From contig OZ038378.1 of the NCBI GenBank assembly GCA_964036045.1, positions 139,468,765 through 139,532,764 of the forward strand: 64,000 nt of DNA. Direction: 5' to 3'. Shown here one piece after another: positions 9,421-24,100 of the stretch (positions are counted from its first letter, which is position 1; each line of letters begins with the position of its first letter). Source of the stretch: Eutreptiella sp. 'Long Island Sound 2002' (lineage: Eukaryota; Euglenozoa; Euglenophyceae; Eutreptiales; Eutreptiaceae). The translations under genes were made by a program, and so were the position numbers. The notes beneath the pieces are model-generated. The model worked only from the letters and a program-made list of their open reading frames with translations. It was not told the origin of the DNA and did no database searches.

Positions 9421-11396
9421 CTCGAGAGGCAACACAACGAAGCGTGGATTGTGAGGCGCTAACCCCAAGCTCCAGAGCCACCGAACCAACCGTGGATTGT
9501 GTGTCCCTAACCCCAACTGGAGGGGCCACGCAACAAAGCGTCGATTGTGAGTCCCTAACCCCAACTCGAGGGGCCACGCAACAAACCGGATTGTGACTCC
9601 CTAACCCGGACTCCAGGGGCCACACAACAAAGCGTAGATTGTGAGTCCCTAACCCCAACTGGAGGAGCCACGCCCTAACCCCAACACGAGAGGCCACACA
9701 ACAAAGCGTGGATTGTGAGTCCCTAACGCCAACTCAAGGGGCCACGCGACAAAGGGTGAATTGTGAGTCCCTATCCCCAACTCAAAAGGCCCGGCAACAA
9801 AGTGTGGATTGTGAGTCCGTAACCCCAACTTGAGGGGCCACGCAACAAAGCGTGGATTGTGAGTCCCTAACCCCATTTCGAGGGGCCACACAACAAGGCG
9901 TGGATTGTGAGTCCCTAACCCCAACTTGAGGGGCCACACAACAAAGCGCGGATTGTGAGTCCCTGACCGCAACTTCAGGGGCCACAAAACAAAGTGTGGA
10001 TTGTAAGTCCCTAACCCAAACTTTGGGGGCCCACACAACAGAGCGCGGATTGCGACTCCCTAACCCCAACTCGAGGGGCTACACAACAAAGCGTGGATTG
10101 TGAGTCCCGGACTCGAACTCGAGAGGCCACGCAACATAGGGTGGAGTGTGAGTCCCTAACCCCAACTCGAGGGGCGACGCAACAAAGCGTGGATTGTCCA
10201 TCCCTAACCCCAACTCGAGGGGCCACGGGACAAAGCGTGGATTGTGAGTCCCTAACCCCAACTCAAGGGGCCACGCAACAAAGCGCGGATTGTGAGTCCC
10301 TAACCCCAACTCGAGGGGCCAGGCAACAAAGCTTGGGCTGTGAGTCCCTAACCTCAACTCGAGGGGCCACGCAACAAAGCATGGATTGTGAGTCCCTAAC
10401 CCCAACTCGAGAGGCAACACAACGAAGCGTGGATTGTGAGGCGCTAACCCCAAGCTCCAGAGCCACCGAACCAACCGTGGATTGTGTGTCCCTAACCCCA
10501 ACTGGAGGGGCCACGCAACAAAGCGTCGATTGTGAGTCCCTAACCCCAACTCGAGGGGCCACGCAACAAACCGGATTGTGACTCCCTAACCCGGACTCCA
10601 GGGGCCACACAACAAAGCGTAGATTGTGAGTCCCTAACCCCAACTGGAGGAGCCACGCCCTAACCCCAACACGAGAGGCCACACAACAAAGCGTGGATTG
10701 TGAGTCCCTAACGCCAACTCAAGGGGCCACGCGACAAAGGGTGAATTGTGAGTCCCTATCCCCAACTCAAAAGGCCCGGCAACAAAGTGTGGATTGTGAG
10801 TCCGTAACCCCAACTTGAGGGGCCACGCAACAAAGCGTGGATTGTGAGTCCCTAACCCCATTTCGAGGGGCCACACAACAAGGCGTGGATTGTGAGTCCC
10901 TAACCCCAACTTGAGGGGCCACACAACAAAGCGCGGATTGTGAGTCCCTGACCGCAACTTCAGGGGCCACAAAACAAAGTGTGGATTGTAAGTCCCTAAC
11001 CCAAACTTTGGGGGCCCACACAACAGAGCGCGGATTGCGACTCCCTAACCCCAACTCGAGGGGCTACACAACAAAGCGTGGATTGTGAGTCCCGGACTCG
11101 AACTCGAGAGGCCACGCAACATAGGGTGGAGTGTGAGTCCCTAACCCCAACTCGAGGGGCGACGCAACAAAGCGTGGATTGTCCATCCCTAACCCCAACT
11201 CGAGGGGCCACGGGACAAAGCGTGGATTGTGAGTCCCTAACCCCAACTCAAGGGGCCACGCAACAAAGCGCGGATTGTGAGTCCCTAACCCCAACTCGAG
11301 GGGCCAGGCAACAAAGCTTGGGCTGTGAGTCCCTAACCTCAACTCGAGGGGCCACGCAACAAAGCATGGATTGTGAGTCCCTAACCCCAACTCGAG
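9421..11396. repeat. 985-bp tandem segmental duplication within the satellite
   Basis: 9421-10405 and 10406-about 11390 match base for base wherever I compared them, including rare variants such as AACACAACGAAGCG followed by GAGGCGCTAACCCC, and truncated units. 985 is 20 monomers plus 25 bp, so a shortened monomer was carried along. The copies diverge at about 11397. The identity implies a very recent duplication. Confidence 0.9.
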
Positions 11397-11539
11397 ACGC
11401 CACACAACAAAGCGTGGATTGTGAGTCCCTAACCCCAACCCGAGGGGCTACAAAACAAAGCGTGGATTGTGACTCCCTAACCCCAACTCGAGGGGCCACA
11501 CAACAAAGCGTGGATTGTGAGTCCCTAACCCCAACTTGA

Positions 11540-14500
11540 GGGGCCACACGACAAAGCGTGGATTGTGAGTCCCCAACCCCAGCTCGAGAGACCACGCAAC
11601 AAAGCGTGGATTGTGAGTCCCCAACTCGAACTCGAGAGGCCACGCAACAAAGCGTGGATTGTGAGTCCCTAACCCCAACTCGAGAGGCCACGCAACAAAG
11701 CGTGGATTGTCAGTCCCTAACCCCAACTCGCCGGGCCACGCAACAAAGCGTCGATTGTGAGTTCTCCACCCGAACTCGAGGGGCCACGCAACAAAGCGCA
11801 GATTGTGAGTCCCTAACCCCCAACTCGAGGGGCCACACAACAAAGCGTGGATTGTGAGTCCCTAACCCCAACTTGAGGGGCCACACAACAAAGCGTGGAT
11901 TGTGAGTCCCTAACCCCATCTCGAGAGGCCACACAACAAAGCGTGTATTGTGAGCCCCTAACCCCAACTCGAGGGGCCACACAACAAAGCGTGGATTGTG
12001 AGTCCCCAACCCGAGCTCGAGAGACCACGCAACAAAGCGTGGATTGTGAGTCCCCAACTCGAACTCGAGAGGCCACGCAACAAAGCGTGGATTGTGAGTC
12101 CCTAACCCCAACTCGAGAGGCCACGCAACAAAGCGTGGATTGTCAGTCCCTAACCCCAACTCGACGGGCCACGCAACAAAGCGTGGATTGTGAGTTCTCC
12201 ACCCGAACTCGAGGGGCCACGCAACAAAGCGCAGATTGTGAGTCCCTAACCCCAACTCGAGGGGCCACACAACAAAGCGTGGATTGTGAGTCCCTTACCC
12301 CAACTTGAGGGGCCACACAACAAAGCGTGGATTGTGAGTCCCTAACCCCATCTCGAGAGGCCACACAACACAGCGTGTATTGTGAGCCCCTAACCCCAAC
12401 TCAAAGGGCAACGCAACAAAGCGTGCATTGTGAGTCCCTAACCCCAACTCGAGGGGCCACACAACAAAGCTTGGATTGTGAGTCCCTAACACCATCCCGA
12501 GAGGCCATGCAACAAAGCGTGGATTCTGAGTCCCTAACCCAAACTCGAGGAGCCACACAACAAAGCGTGGATTGTGAGTCCCTAACCCCCACTCGAGGGG
12601 CCTCACAACAAAGCGTGGATTGTGAGTCCCTAACCCCAACTCGAGAGACCACACAGCAAAGCATGGATTGTGTGTCACCAATTCGACTTCGAGAGGCCAC
12701 GCAACAAAGCGTGGAGTGTGAGTCCCTAACCCCAACTCGAGGGGCGACGCAACAAAGCGTGGATTGTCCATCCCTAACCCCAACTCGAGGGGCCACGGGA
12801 CAAAGCGTGGATTGTGAGTCCCTAACCCCAACTCAAGGGGCCACGCAACAAAGCGCGGATTGTGAGTCCCTAACCCCAACTCGAGGGGCCAGGCAACAAA
12901 GCTTGGGCTGTGAGTCCCTAACCTCAACTCGAGGGGCCACGCAACAAAGCATGGATTGTGAGTCCCTAACCCCAACTTGAGACGCCACACAACAAAGCGT
13001 GGATTGTGAGTCCCTAACCCCAACTCGAGGGGCTACACAACAAAGCGTGGATTGTGACTCCCTAACCCCAACTCGAGGGGCCACACAACAAAGCGTGGAT
13101 TGTGAGTCCCTAACCCCAACTTGAGGGGCCACACAACAAAGCGTGGATTGCGAGTCCCCAACCCCAGCTCGAGAGACCACGCAACAAAGCGTGGATTGTG
13201 AGTCCCCAACTCGAACTCGAGGGGCCACGCAACAAAGCGTGGATTGTGAGTCCCTAACCCCAACTCGAGAGGCCACGCAACAAAGCGTGGATTGTCAGTC
13301 CCTAACCCCAACTCCACGGGCCACGCAACAAAGCGTGGATTGTGAGTTCTCCACCCGAACTCGAGGGGCCATGCAACAAAGCGCAGATTGTGAGTCCCTA
13401 ACCCCAACTCGAGGGGCCACACAACAAAGCGTGGATTGTGAGTCCCTTACCCCAACTTGAGGGGCCACACAACAAAGCGTGGATTGTGAGTCCCTAACCC
13501 CATCTCGAGAGGCCACACAACAAAGCGTGTATTGTGAGCCCCTAACCCCAACTCGAGGGGCCACACAACAAAGCGTGGATTGTGAGTCCCCAACCCCAGC
13601 TCGAGAGACCACGCAACAAAGCGTGGATTGTGAGTCCCCAACTCGAACTCGAGAGGCCACGCAACAAAGCGCGGATTGTGAGTCCCTAACCCCAACTCGA
13701 GGGGCCAGGCAACAAAGCTTGGGCTGTGAGTCCCTAACCTCAACTCGAGGGGCCACGCAACAAAGCATGGATTGTGAGTCCCTAACCCCAACTCGAGACG
13801 CCACACAACAAAGCGTGGATTGTGAGTCCCTAACCCCAACTCGAGGGGCTACAAAACAAAGCGTGGATTGTGACTCCCTAACCCCAACTCGAGGGGCCAC
13901 ACAACAAAGCGTGGATTGTGAGTCCCTAACCCCAACTTGAGGGGCCACACAACAAAGCGTGGATTGTGAGTCCCCAACCCCAGCTCGAGGAACCACGCAA
14001 CAAAGCGTGGATTGTGAGTCCCCAACTCGAACTCGAGAGGCCACGCAACAAAGCGTGGATTGTGAGTCCCTAACCCCAACTCGAGAGGCCACGCAACAAA
14101 GCGTGGATTGTCAGTCCCTAACCCCAACTCGCCGGGCCACGCAACAAAGCGTCGATTGTGAGTTCTCCACCCGAACTCGAGGGGCCACGCAACAAAGCGC
14201 AGATTGTGAGTCCCTAACCCCAACTCGAGGGGCCACACAACAAAGCGTGGATTGTGAGTCCCTAACCCCAACTTGAGGGGCCACACAACAAAGCGTGGAT
14301 TGTGAGTCCCTAACCTCATCTCGAGAGGCCACACAACAAAGCGTGTATTGTGAGCCCCTAACCCCAACTTGAGGGGCCACACAACAAAGCGTGGATTGTG
14401 AGTCCCCAACCCGAGCTCGAGAGACCACGCAACAAAGCGTGGATTGTGAGTCCCCAACTCGAACTCGAGAGGCCACGCAACAAAGCGTGGATTGTGAGTC

Positions 14501-16700
14501 CCTAACCCCAACTCGAGAGGCCACGCAACAAAGCGTGGATTGTCAGTCCCTAACCCCAACTCGACGGGCCACGCAACAAAGCGTGGATTGTGAGTTCTCC
14601 ACCCGAACTCGAGGGGCCACGCAACAAAGCGCAGATTGTGAGTCCCTAACCCCAACTCTAGGGGCCACACAACAAAGCGTGGATTGTGAGTCCCTAACCC
14701 CATCTCGAGAGGCCACACAACAAAGCGTGTATTGTGAGCCCCTAACCCGAACTCAAAGGGCAACGCAACAAAGCGTGCATTGTGAGTCCCTAACCCCAAC
14801 TCGAGGGGCCACACAACAAAGCGCGGATTGTGAGTCCCTAACACCATCCCGAGAGGCCATGCAACAAAGCGTGGATTCTGAGTCCCTAACCCAAACTCGA
14901 GGAGCCACACAACAAAGCGTGGATTGTGAGTCCCTAACCCCCACTCGAGGGGCCTCACAACAAAGCGTGGATTGTGAGTCCCTAACCCCAACTCGAGAGA
15001 CCACACAGCAAAGCATGGATTGTGTGTCACCAATTCGACTTCGAGAGGCCACGCAACAAAGCGTGGAGTGTGAGTCCCTAACCCCAACTCGAGGGGCGAC
15101 GCAACAAAGCGTGGATTGTCCATCCCTAACCCCAACTCGAGGGGCGGCGGGACAAAGCGTGGATTGTGAGTCCCTAACCCCAACTCAAGGGGCCACGCAA
15201 CAAAGCGCGGATTGTCAGTCCCTAACCCCAACTCGAGGGGCCAGGCAACAAAGCTTGGGCTGTGAGTCCCTAACCTCAACTCGAGGGGCCACGCAACAAA
15301 GCATGGATTGTGAGTCCCTAACCCCAACTTGAGACGCCACACAACAAAGCGTGGATTGTGAGTCCCTAACCCCAACTCGAGGGGCTACACAACAAAGCGT
15401 GGATTGTGACTCCCTAACCCCAACTCGAGGGGCCACACAACAAAGCGTGGATTGTGAGTCCCTAACCCCAACTTGAGGGGCCACACAACAAAGCGTGGAT
15501 TGCGAGTCCCCAACCCCAGCTCGAGAGACCACGCAACAAAGCGTGGATTGTGAGTCCCCAACTCGAACTCGAGAGGCCACGCAACAAAGCGTGGATTGTG
15601 AGTCCCTAACCCCAACTCGAGAGGCCACGCAACAAAGCGTGGATTGTCAGTCCCTAACCCCAACTCGACGGGCCACGCAACAAAGCGTGGATTGTGAGTT
15701 CTCCACCCGAACTCGAGGGGCCATGCAACAAAGCGCAGATTGTGAGTCCCTAACCCCAACTCGAGGGGCCACACAACAAAGCGTGGATTGTGAGTCCCTT
15801 ACCCCAACTTGAGGGGCCACACAACAAAGCGTGGATTGTGAGTCCCTAACCCCATCTCGAGAGGCCACACAACAAAGCGTGTATTGTGAGCCCCTAACCC
15901 CAACTCGAGGGGCCACACAACAAAGCGTGGATTGTGAGTCCCCAACCCGAGCTCGAGAGACCACGCAACAAAGCGTGGATTGTGAGTCCCCAACTCGAAC
16001 TCGAGAGGCCACGCAACAAAGCGTGGATTGTGAGTCCCTAACCCCAACTCGAGAGGCCACGCAACAAAGCGTGGATTGTCAGTCCCTAACCCCAACTCGA
16101 CGGGCCACGCAACAAAGCGTGGATTGTGAGTTCTCCACCCGAACTCGAGGGGCCACGCAACAAAGCGCAGATTGTGAGTCCCTAACCCCAACTCGAGGGG
16201 CCACACAACAAAGCGTGGATTGTGAGTCCCTTACCCCAACTTGAGGGGCCACACAACAAAGCGTGGATTGTGAGTCCCTAACCCCATCTCGAGAGGCCAC
16301 ACAACAAAGCGTGTATTGTGAGCCCCTAACCCCAACTCAAAGGGCAACGCAACAAAGCGTGCATTGTGAGTCCCTAACCCCAACTCGAGAGGCCACACAA
16401 CAAAGCTTGGATTGTGAGTCCCTAACACCATCCCGAGAGGCCATGCAACAAAGCGTGGATTCTGAGTCCCTAACCCAAACTCGAGGAGCCACACAACAAA
16501 GCGCGGATTGTTACTCCCTAACCCCAACTCGAGGGGCCACACAACAAAGCGTGGATTGTGAGTCCCTAACCCCAACTCGAGAGACCACACAGCAAAGCAT
16601 GGATTGTGTGTCCCCAATTCGACTTCGAGAGGCCACGCAACAAAGCCTGCATTGTCAGTCCCTAGCCCCAACTCGAGGGGCCACGCAACAAAGCGCGGAT
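11540..16700. repeat. 432-bp (9-monomer) and 2352-bp (49-monomer) higher-order repeats
   Basis: A nine-monomer block with a distinctive series (variants reading CQSLTPTRRATQ, CEFSTRTRGATQ, YCEPLTPT on plus) recurs with spacings of 432 bp, for example at 11895/12327, 13959/14391 and 15831/16263. A larger block repeats at a distance of 2352 bp: 13033-13460 matches 15385-15812. Both are whole multiples of 48, so unequal exchange kept the register. Confidence 0.85.
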
Positions 16701-19700
16701 TGTGAGTCCCTAAACCCAACTCGAAGGGCCGCGCAACAAAGCGCGGATTGTGCGTCGCTAACCGCAACTCGAGGGGCTAGACAACAAAGCGCGGATTGTG
16801 ACTCCCTAACTGCAACTCGAGGGGCCACACAACAAAGCGTGGATTGTGAGTCCCTAACCCCAACTCGAGGGGCCACACAACAAAGCGTGGATTGTGAGTC
16901 CCCAACCCAGCTCAGGAGACGACGCAACAAAGCGTGGATTGTGAGTCCCGAACTCGAACTCAAGAGGCCAAGCAACAAAGCGTGGAGTGTGAGTCCCTAA
17001 CCCAAACTCGAGAGGCGACGCAACAAAGCGTGGATTGTCAGTTCCCAACCCCAACTCGACGGGCCACGCAACAAAGCGTGGATTGTGAGTTCCCAGCCCC
17101 AACTCGAGGGGCCACGCGACAAAGCGCGGAATGTGAGTCCCTAACCCCAACTCGAGGGGCCACACAACAAAGCGTGGATTGTGAGTCCCTTACCCCAACT
17201 TGAGGGGCCGCACAACAAAGCGTGGATTGTGAGTCCCCAACGCCAACTCGAGGGGCCACACAACGAAGCGTGGATTGTGAGTCCCTAGCCCCAACTCGAG
17301 GGGCCACGCAACAAAGCGTGGACTGTCAGTCCCTAACCCCAACTAGAAGGGCAACGCTACGAAGCGTGCATTGTGAGTCTCTAACCCGAATTTGAGGGGC
17401 CACGCAACAAAGCGTGGATTGTGAGTCCGTAACCCCAACTCGAGGGGCCACACAACAAAGCTTGGATTGTGAGTCCCTAACCCCAACCTGAGAGGCCACG
17501 CAACAAAGCGTGGATTCTGAGTCCCTAACCCCAACTCAAGGAGCCACACAACAAAGCGCGGATTGTTACTCCATAACCCCAACTCGAGGGGCCACACGAC
17601 AAAGCGTGGATTGTGAGTCCCTAACCCCAACTCGAGAGACCACACAACAAAGCATGGATTCCGAGTCCCCAATTCGACTTCGAGAGGCCAGGCAACAAAG
17701 CGTCGAGTGTGAGTCCCTAACCTTAACTCGAGAGACCACGCAACAAAGCGTGGATTGTCAGTCCCTAGCCCCAACGCGAGGGGCCACGCAACAAAGCGCG
17801 GATTGTGAGTCCCTAACCCCAACTCGAGGGGCCATACAACAAAGCGCGGATTGTGAGTCCCCAACCTCAACTCGAGGGGCCACGCAACAAAGCGTGGATT
17901 GTGAGTTCCTAACCCCAACTCGAAGGGCAACGCAACAAAGCGTGCATTGTGAGTCCCTAACCCCAACTCGAGGGGCCACACAACAAAGCGCGGATTCTGA
18001 GTCCCTAACCCCAACTCGAGGGGCCACACAACAAAGCTTGGATTGTGAGTCCCTAACCCCGGCTCGAGAGGCCACGCAACAAAGCCTGGATTCTGAGTCC
18101 CTAACCCCAACTTGAGGGGCCACACAACAAAGCGCAGATTGTTACTCCCTAACCCCAACTCGAGGGGCCACACAACAAACCGTGGATTGTGAGTCCCTAA
18201 CCCCAACTCGAGGGGCCACACAACAAAGCGTAGATTGTGAGTCCCCAACCCCAACTCGAGAGGCCACGCAACAAAGCGTGGATTGTGAGTCCCTAACCCC
18301 AACTCGAGAGGCCACACAACAAAGGGCGGATTGTAACTCCCTAACCCCAAATCGAGCGCGACACAACAAAGCGTGGATTGTGAGTCCCTAACCCCAACTT
18401 GAGGGGCCACGCAACAAAGCGTGGATTCTGAGTCCCTAACCCCAACTCGAGGAGCCACACAACAAAGCGCGGATTGTTACTCCATAACCCCAACTCGAGG
18501 GGCCACACAGCAAAGCGTGGATTGTGAGTCCCTAACCCCAACTCGAGAGACCACACAACAAAGCATGGATTGTGAGTCCCCAATTCGACTTCGAGAGGCC
18601 ACGCAACAAAGCGTGGAGTGTGAGTCCCTAGCCCCAACTCGAGGGGCCACGCAACAAAGCGCAGATTGTGAGTCCCTAACCCAACTCGAGGGGCCACGCA
18701 ACAAAGCGCGGATTGTGAGGCCCTAACCCCAACTCGGGGGGGCACACAACAAAGCGCGGATTGTGAGTCCCTAACCCCAACTCGAGGGGCCACGCAACAA
18801 AGCGTGGATTGTGAGTTCCTAACCCCAACTCGAAGGGCAACGCAACAAAGCGTGGATTGTGAGTCCCTAACCCCAAATCGAGGGGCCACACAACAAAGCG
18901 CGGATTCTGAGTCCCTAACCCCAACTCGAGGGGCCACACAACAAAGCTTGGATTCTGAGTCCCTAACCCCAACTCGAGAGGCCACGCAACAAAGCGTGGA
19001 TTCTGAGTCCCTAACCCCAACTTGAGGGGCCAAACAACAAAGCGCGGATTGTTACTCCCTAACCCCAACTCGAGGGGCCAAACAACAAAGCGTGGATTGT
19101 GAGTCCCTAACCCCAACTCGAGGGGCCACACAACAAAGCGAGGATTGTGAGTCCCCAACCCCAACTCGAGAGGCCACGCAACAAAGCGTGGATTGTGAGT
19201 CCCTAACCCCAACTCGAGAGGCCACACAACAAAGGGCGGATTGTAGCTCCCTAACCCCAAATCGAGGGGCCACACAACAAAGCGTGGATTGTGAGTCCCT
19301 AACCCCAACTCGAGGGGCCACGCAACAAAGCGCGGATTGTGAGTCCCTAACCCCAACTTGAGGGGCCACGCAACAAAGCGTGGATTCTGAGTAGCTAATC
19401 CCAACTCGAGGAGCCACACAACAAAGCGCGGAGTGTTACTCCCTAACCTCAACTCGAGGGGCCCGACAACAAAGCGTGGATTGTGCGTCGCTAACCCCAA
19501 CTCGAGGGGCCACACAACAAAGCGTGGATTGTGAGTTCCTAACCCCAACCCGAGGGGCCACGCAACAAAGCGTGGATTGTGAGTCCCTAACCCCAACTCG
19601 AGGGGCCACGCAACAAAGCGCGGATTGTGAGTCCCTAACCCCAACTCGAGGGGCCACACAACAAAGCTTGGATTGTGAGTCCCTAACCCCAACCCGAGAG

Positions 19701-21149
19701 ACCACGCAACAAAGCTAGGATTCTGAGTCCCTAACCCCAACTCGAGGAGCAACAAAACAGCGCGGATTGTTACTCCCTAACCCCAACTCGAGGGGCCACA
19801 CAACAAAGCGTGGATTGTGAGTCCCTAACCCGAACTCGAGAGACCACGCAACAAAGCGTGGATTGTGAGTCCCCAATTGGAACTCCAGAGGCCGGGCAAC
19901 AAAGCGTGGAGTGTGAGTCCCTAACCCCAACTCATAGGGCCACGCAACAAAGCGTGGATTGTCAGTCCCTAAGCCCAACTCGAGGGGCCACGCAACAAAG
20001 CGTGGATTGTGAGTCCCTAACCCCAACTCGAGGGGCCACACAACAAAGCGCGGATTGTGAGTCCCTAACCCCAACTCGAGGGGCCACGCAACAAAGCTTG
20101 GGCTGTGAATCTCTAACCCCAACTCAGGGGCCCACACAACAAAGCGTGCATTGTGAGTCCCTAACCCCAACTTGAGGGGCCACACAACAAAGCGTGGATT
20201 GTGAGTCCCTAACCGCAACTCGAGAGGCCACACAACAAAGCGTGGATTGTGAGTCCCTAACCCCAACTCGAGGGGCCACACAACAAAGCGTGGATTGTGA
20301 GTTGCTAACCCCAACCCGAGGGGCAACACAGCAAAGCGTGGAATGTGAGTCCGTAATCCCAACTCGAGGGGCCACGCAACAAAGCGTGGATCGTCAGTCC
20401 CTAACCCCAACTCGAAGGGCAGCGCAACAAAGCGTGCATTGTGAGTCCCTAACCCCAACTCGAGGGGCCACGCAACAAAGCGCGGATTGTGAGTCCCTAA
20501 CTCCAACTCGAGGGGCCACACAACAAAGCTTGGATTGTGAGTCCCTAACCCCAACTCGAGGTGCCACACAACAAAGCGTGGATTCTGAGTCCCTAACCCC
20601 AGCTCGAGGGGCCACACAACAAAGCGTGGATTGTGAGTCCCTAACCCCAACTCGAGGGGCCACACAACAAAGCGTGGATTGTGAGTCCCCAATCCCAACT
20701 CGAGAGGCCACGCAACAAAGCGTGGATTGTGAGTCCCTAAACCCAACTCGAGAGGCCACACAACAAAGCGTGGATTGTGAGTCCCTAACACCAACTCCAG
20801 GGGCCACGCAATAAAGCGTGCATTGTGAGTCCCCAACCCCAACTCGAGAGGCCACGCAACAAAGCGTGGATTGTGAGTTTTGACCCCAACTCGAGGGGCA
20901 GCGCAACAAAGCGTGGATTTTGAGACCCTAACCCCGACTCGAGAGGCAATAAACCAAAGCGTGGATTGTGAGTCCCTAGCCCCAACTCGAGGGGCCACAC
21001 ATTCAAGCGTGGATTGTGAGTCCCTAACCCCAACTTGAGGGGCCACACAACAAAGCGTGGATTGTGAGTCCCCAACCGCAACTCGGGGGGCCGCGCAACA
21101 AAGCGCGGATTGTGGCTCCCTAACCCCACCTCGGGGGGCCACACAAGAA

Positions 21150-24100
21150 AGCGTGGATTGTGAGTCCCTAACCCCAAATCGGGGGGCGACACAACAAAGC
21201 GCGGATTGTAACTCCCTAACCCCAACTCGAGGGGCCACACAACAAAGCGCGGATGGTGAGTCCCCAACCCCAACTCGAGAGGCCACACAACAAAGGGGGG
21301 ATTGTGATTCCCTAACCCCAACTCGAGGGGCCACGCAACAGAGCGTGGATTGTGAGTCCCCAACCCCAACTCGAGAGGCCACGCAACAAAGCGTGGATTG
21401 TCAGTCCCTAACCTCAACTCGAGGGGCCACGCAATAAAGCGTGCATTGTGAGTCCCTAACCCCGACTCGAGGGGCAACAAAACAAAGCGTGGATTGTGAG
21501 TCCCTAGCCCCAACTCGAGGGGTCACACATTCAAGCGTGGATTGTGGGTCCCTAACCCCAACTCGAGGGGCCACACAACAAAGCGTGGATTGTGAGTCCC
21601 CAACCCCAACTCGAGAAGCCGCGCAACAAAGCGCGGATTGTGGCTCTCTAACCCCAACTCGGGGGGCCACACAAGAAAGCGTGGCTTGTGAGTCCCTAAC
21701 CCCAAATCGAGGGGCCACACAACAAAGCGCGGATTGTAACTCCCTAACCCCAACTCGAGGGGCCACACAACAAAGGGTGGATTGTGAGTCCCCAAACCGG
21801 ACTCGAGAGGCCACGCAACAGAGCGTGGTTGTGAGTCCCCAACCACAAGATGAGAGGCCACACAACAAAGCGTGCATTGTGAGTCCCTAACCCCAATTCG
21901 AGGGGCCACACAACAAAGCGTGGATTGTGAGTCCCTAACCCCAACTGGAGGGGCTACACAACAAAGCGCGGATTGTGACTCCCTAACCCCAGCTCGAGGG
22001 GCCACACAACAAAGCGTGGATGGTGAGTCCTGAATCCCAACTCGCGAGGCCACGCAACAAAGCGTGATTGTGACTCCCCAACCCCAAGATGAGAGGCCAC
22101 ACAACAAAGCGTGGATTGTGAGTCCCTAACCCCAACTCGAGGGGCCACGCAACAAAGCGTGGATTGGGAGTCCCTAACCCCAACTCGAGAGGCCACGCAA
22201 CAAAGCGTGTATTGTGAGTCCCTAACCCCAACTCGAGGGGCCACACAACAAAGCGTGGATGGTGAGTCCACAACCCCAACTCGAGGGGCCACACAACAAA
22301 GCGTGGCTGGTGAGTCCCCAACCCCAACTCGAGAGGCGACGCAACAAAGCGTGGATTGTGACTCCCTAACCCCACCTCGAGAGGCCACGCAACAAAGCGT
22401 GGATTGTCAGTCCCTAACCCGAAATCGGGGGGCCACACAACAAAGCGCGGATTGTGAGTCCCTAACCCAAACTCGAGAGGCCACGCAACAAAGCGTGGTT
22501 TCTGAGTCCCTAACCCCAACTCGAGGGGCCACGCAACAAAGCGTGGATTATGAGTCCCTAACCCCCACTCGAGAAGCCACGCATGCAAGCTTGGATTGTG
22601 AGTACCTAACCCAAACTGGAGAGGCCACGCAACAAAGCGCGGATTGTGAGTCCCTAACCCCAACTCGAGGGGCCACGCAACAAAGCCTGGATCGTGACTC
22701 CCTAACCCCAACTCGAGAGGCCACGCAACAAAGCGTGGATTCTGAGTCCCTAACCCCAAATCGGGGGGCGACACAACAAAGCGCGGATTGTAACTCCCTA
22801 ACCCCAACTCGAGGGGCCACACAACAAAGCGCGGATGGTGAGTCCCCAACCCCAACTCGAGAGGCCACACAACAAAGGGGGGATTGTGATTCCCTAACCC
22901 CAACTCGAGGGGCCACGCAACAGAGCGTGGATTGTGAGTCCCCAACCCCAACTCGAGAGGCCACGCAACAAAGCGTGGATTGTCAGTCCCTAACCTCAAC
23001 TCGAGGGGCCACGCAATAAAGCGTGCATTGTGAGTCCCTAACCCCGACTCGAGGGGCAACAAAACAAAGCGTGGATTGTGAGTCCCTAGCCCCAACTCGA
23101 GGGGTCACACATTCAAGCGTGGATTGTGGGTCCCTAACCCCAACTCGAGGGGCCACACAACAAAGCGTGGATTGTGAGTCCCCAACCCCAACTCGAGAAG
23201 CCGCGCAACAAAGCGCGGATTGTGGCTCTCTAACCCCAACTCGGGGGGCCACACAAGAAAGCGTGGCTTGTGAGTCCCTAACCCCAAATCGAGGGGCCAC
23301 ACAACAAAGCGCGGATTGTAACTCCCTAACCCCAACTCGAGGGGCCATACAACAAAGGGTGGATTGTGAGTCCCCAAACCCAACTCGAGAGGCCACGCAA
23401 CAGAGCGTGATTGTGAGTCCCCAACCACAAGATGAGAGGCCACACAACAAAGCGTGCATTGTGAGTCCCTAACCCCAATTCGAGGGGCCACACAACAAAG
23501 CGTGGATTGTGAGTCCCTAACCCCAACTGGAGGGGCTACACAACAAAGCGCGGATTGTGACTCCCTAACCCCAACTCGAGGGGCCACACAACAAAGCGTG
23601 GATGGTGAGTCCTGAATCCCAACTCGCGAGGCCACGCAACAAAGCGTGATTGTGACTCCCCAACCCCAAGATGAGAGGCCACACAACAAAGCGTGGATTG
23701 TGAGTCCCTAACCCCAACTCGAGGGGCCACGCAACAAAGCGTGTATTGGGAGTCCCTAACCCCAACTCGAGAGGCCACGCAACAAAGCGTGTATTTTGAG
23801 TCCCTAACCCCAACTCGAGGGGCCACACAACAAAGCGTGGATGGTGAGTCCACAACCCCAACTCGAGGGGCCACACAACAAAGCGTGGCTGGTGAGTCCC
23901 CAACCCCAACTCGAGAGGCGACGCAACAAAGCGTGGATTGTGACTCCCTAACCCCACCTCGAGAGGCCACGCAACAAAGCGTGGATTGTCAGTCCCTAAC
24001 CCGAAATCGGGGGGCCACACAACAAAGCGCGGATTGTGAGTCCCTAACCCCAACTCGAGAGGCCACGCAACAAAGCGTGGTTTCTGAGTCCCTAACCCCA

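Noticed and set aside
19715-21382. A 555-codon minus-strand frame and many similar long frames on both strands within 9234-28893
   Set aside because: They follow from the 48-bp monomer being a multiple of three without stops in three frames. Both strands and several frames are open at once, with a 16-residue period and no starts or domain structure.
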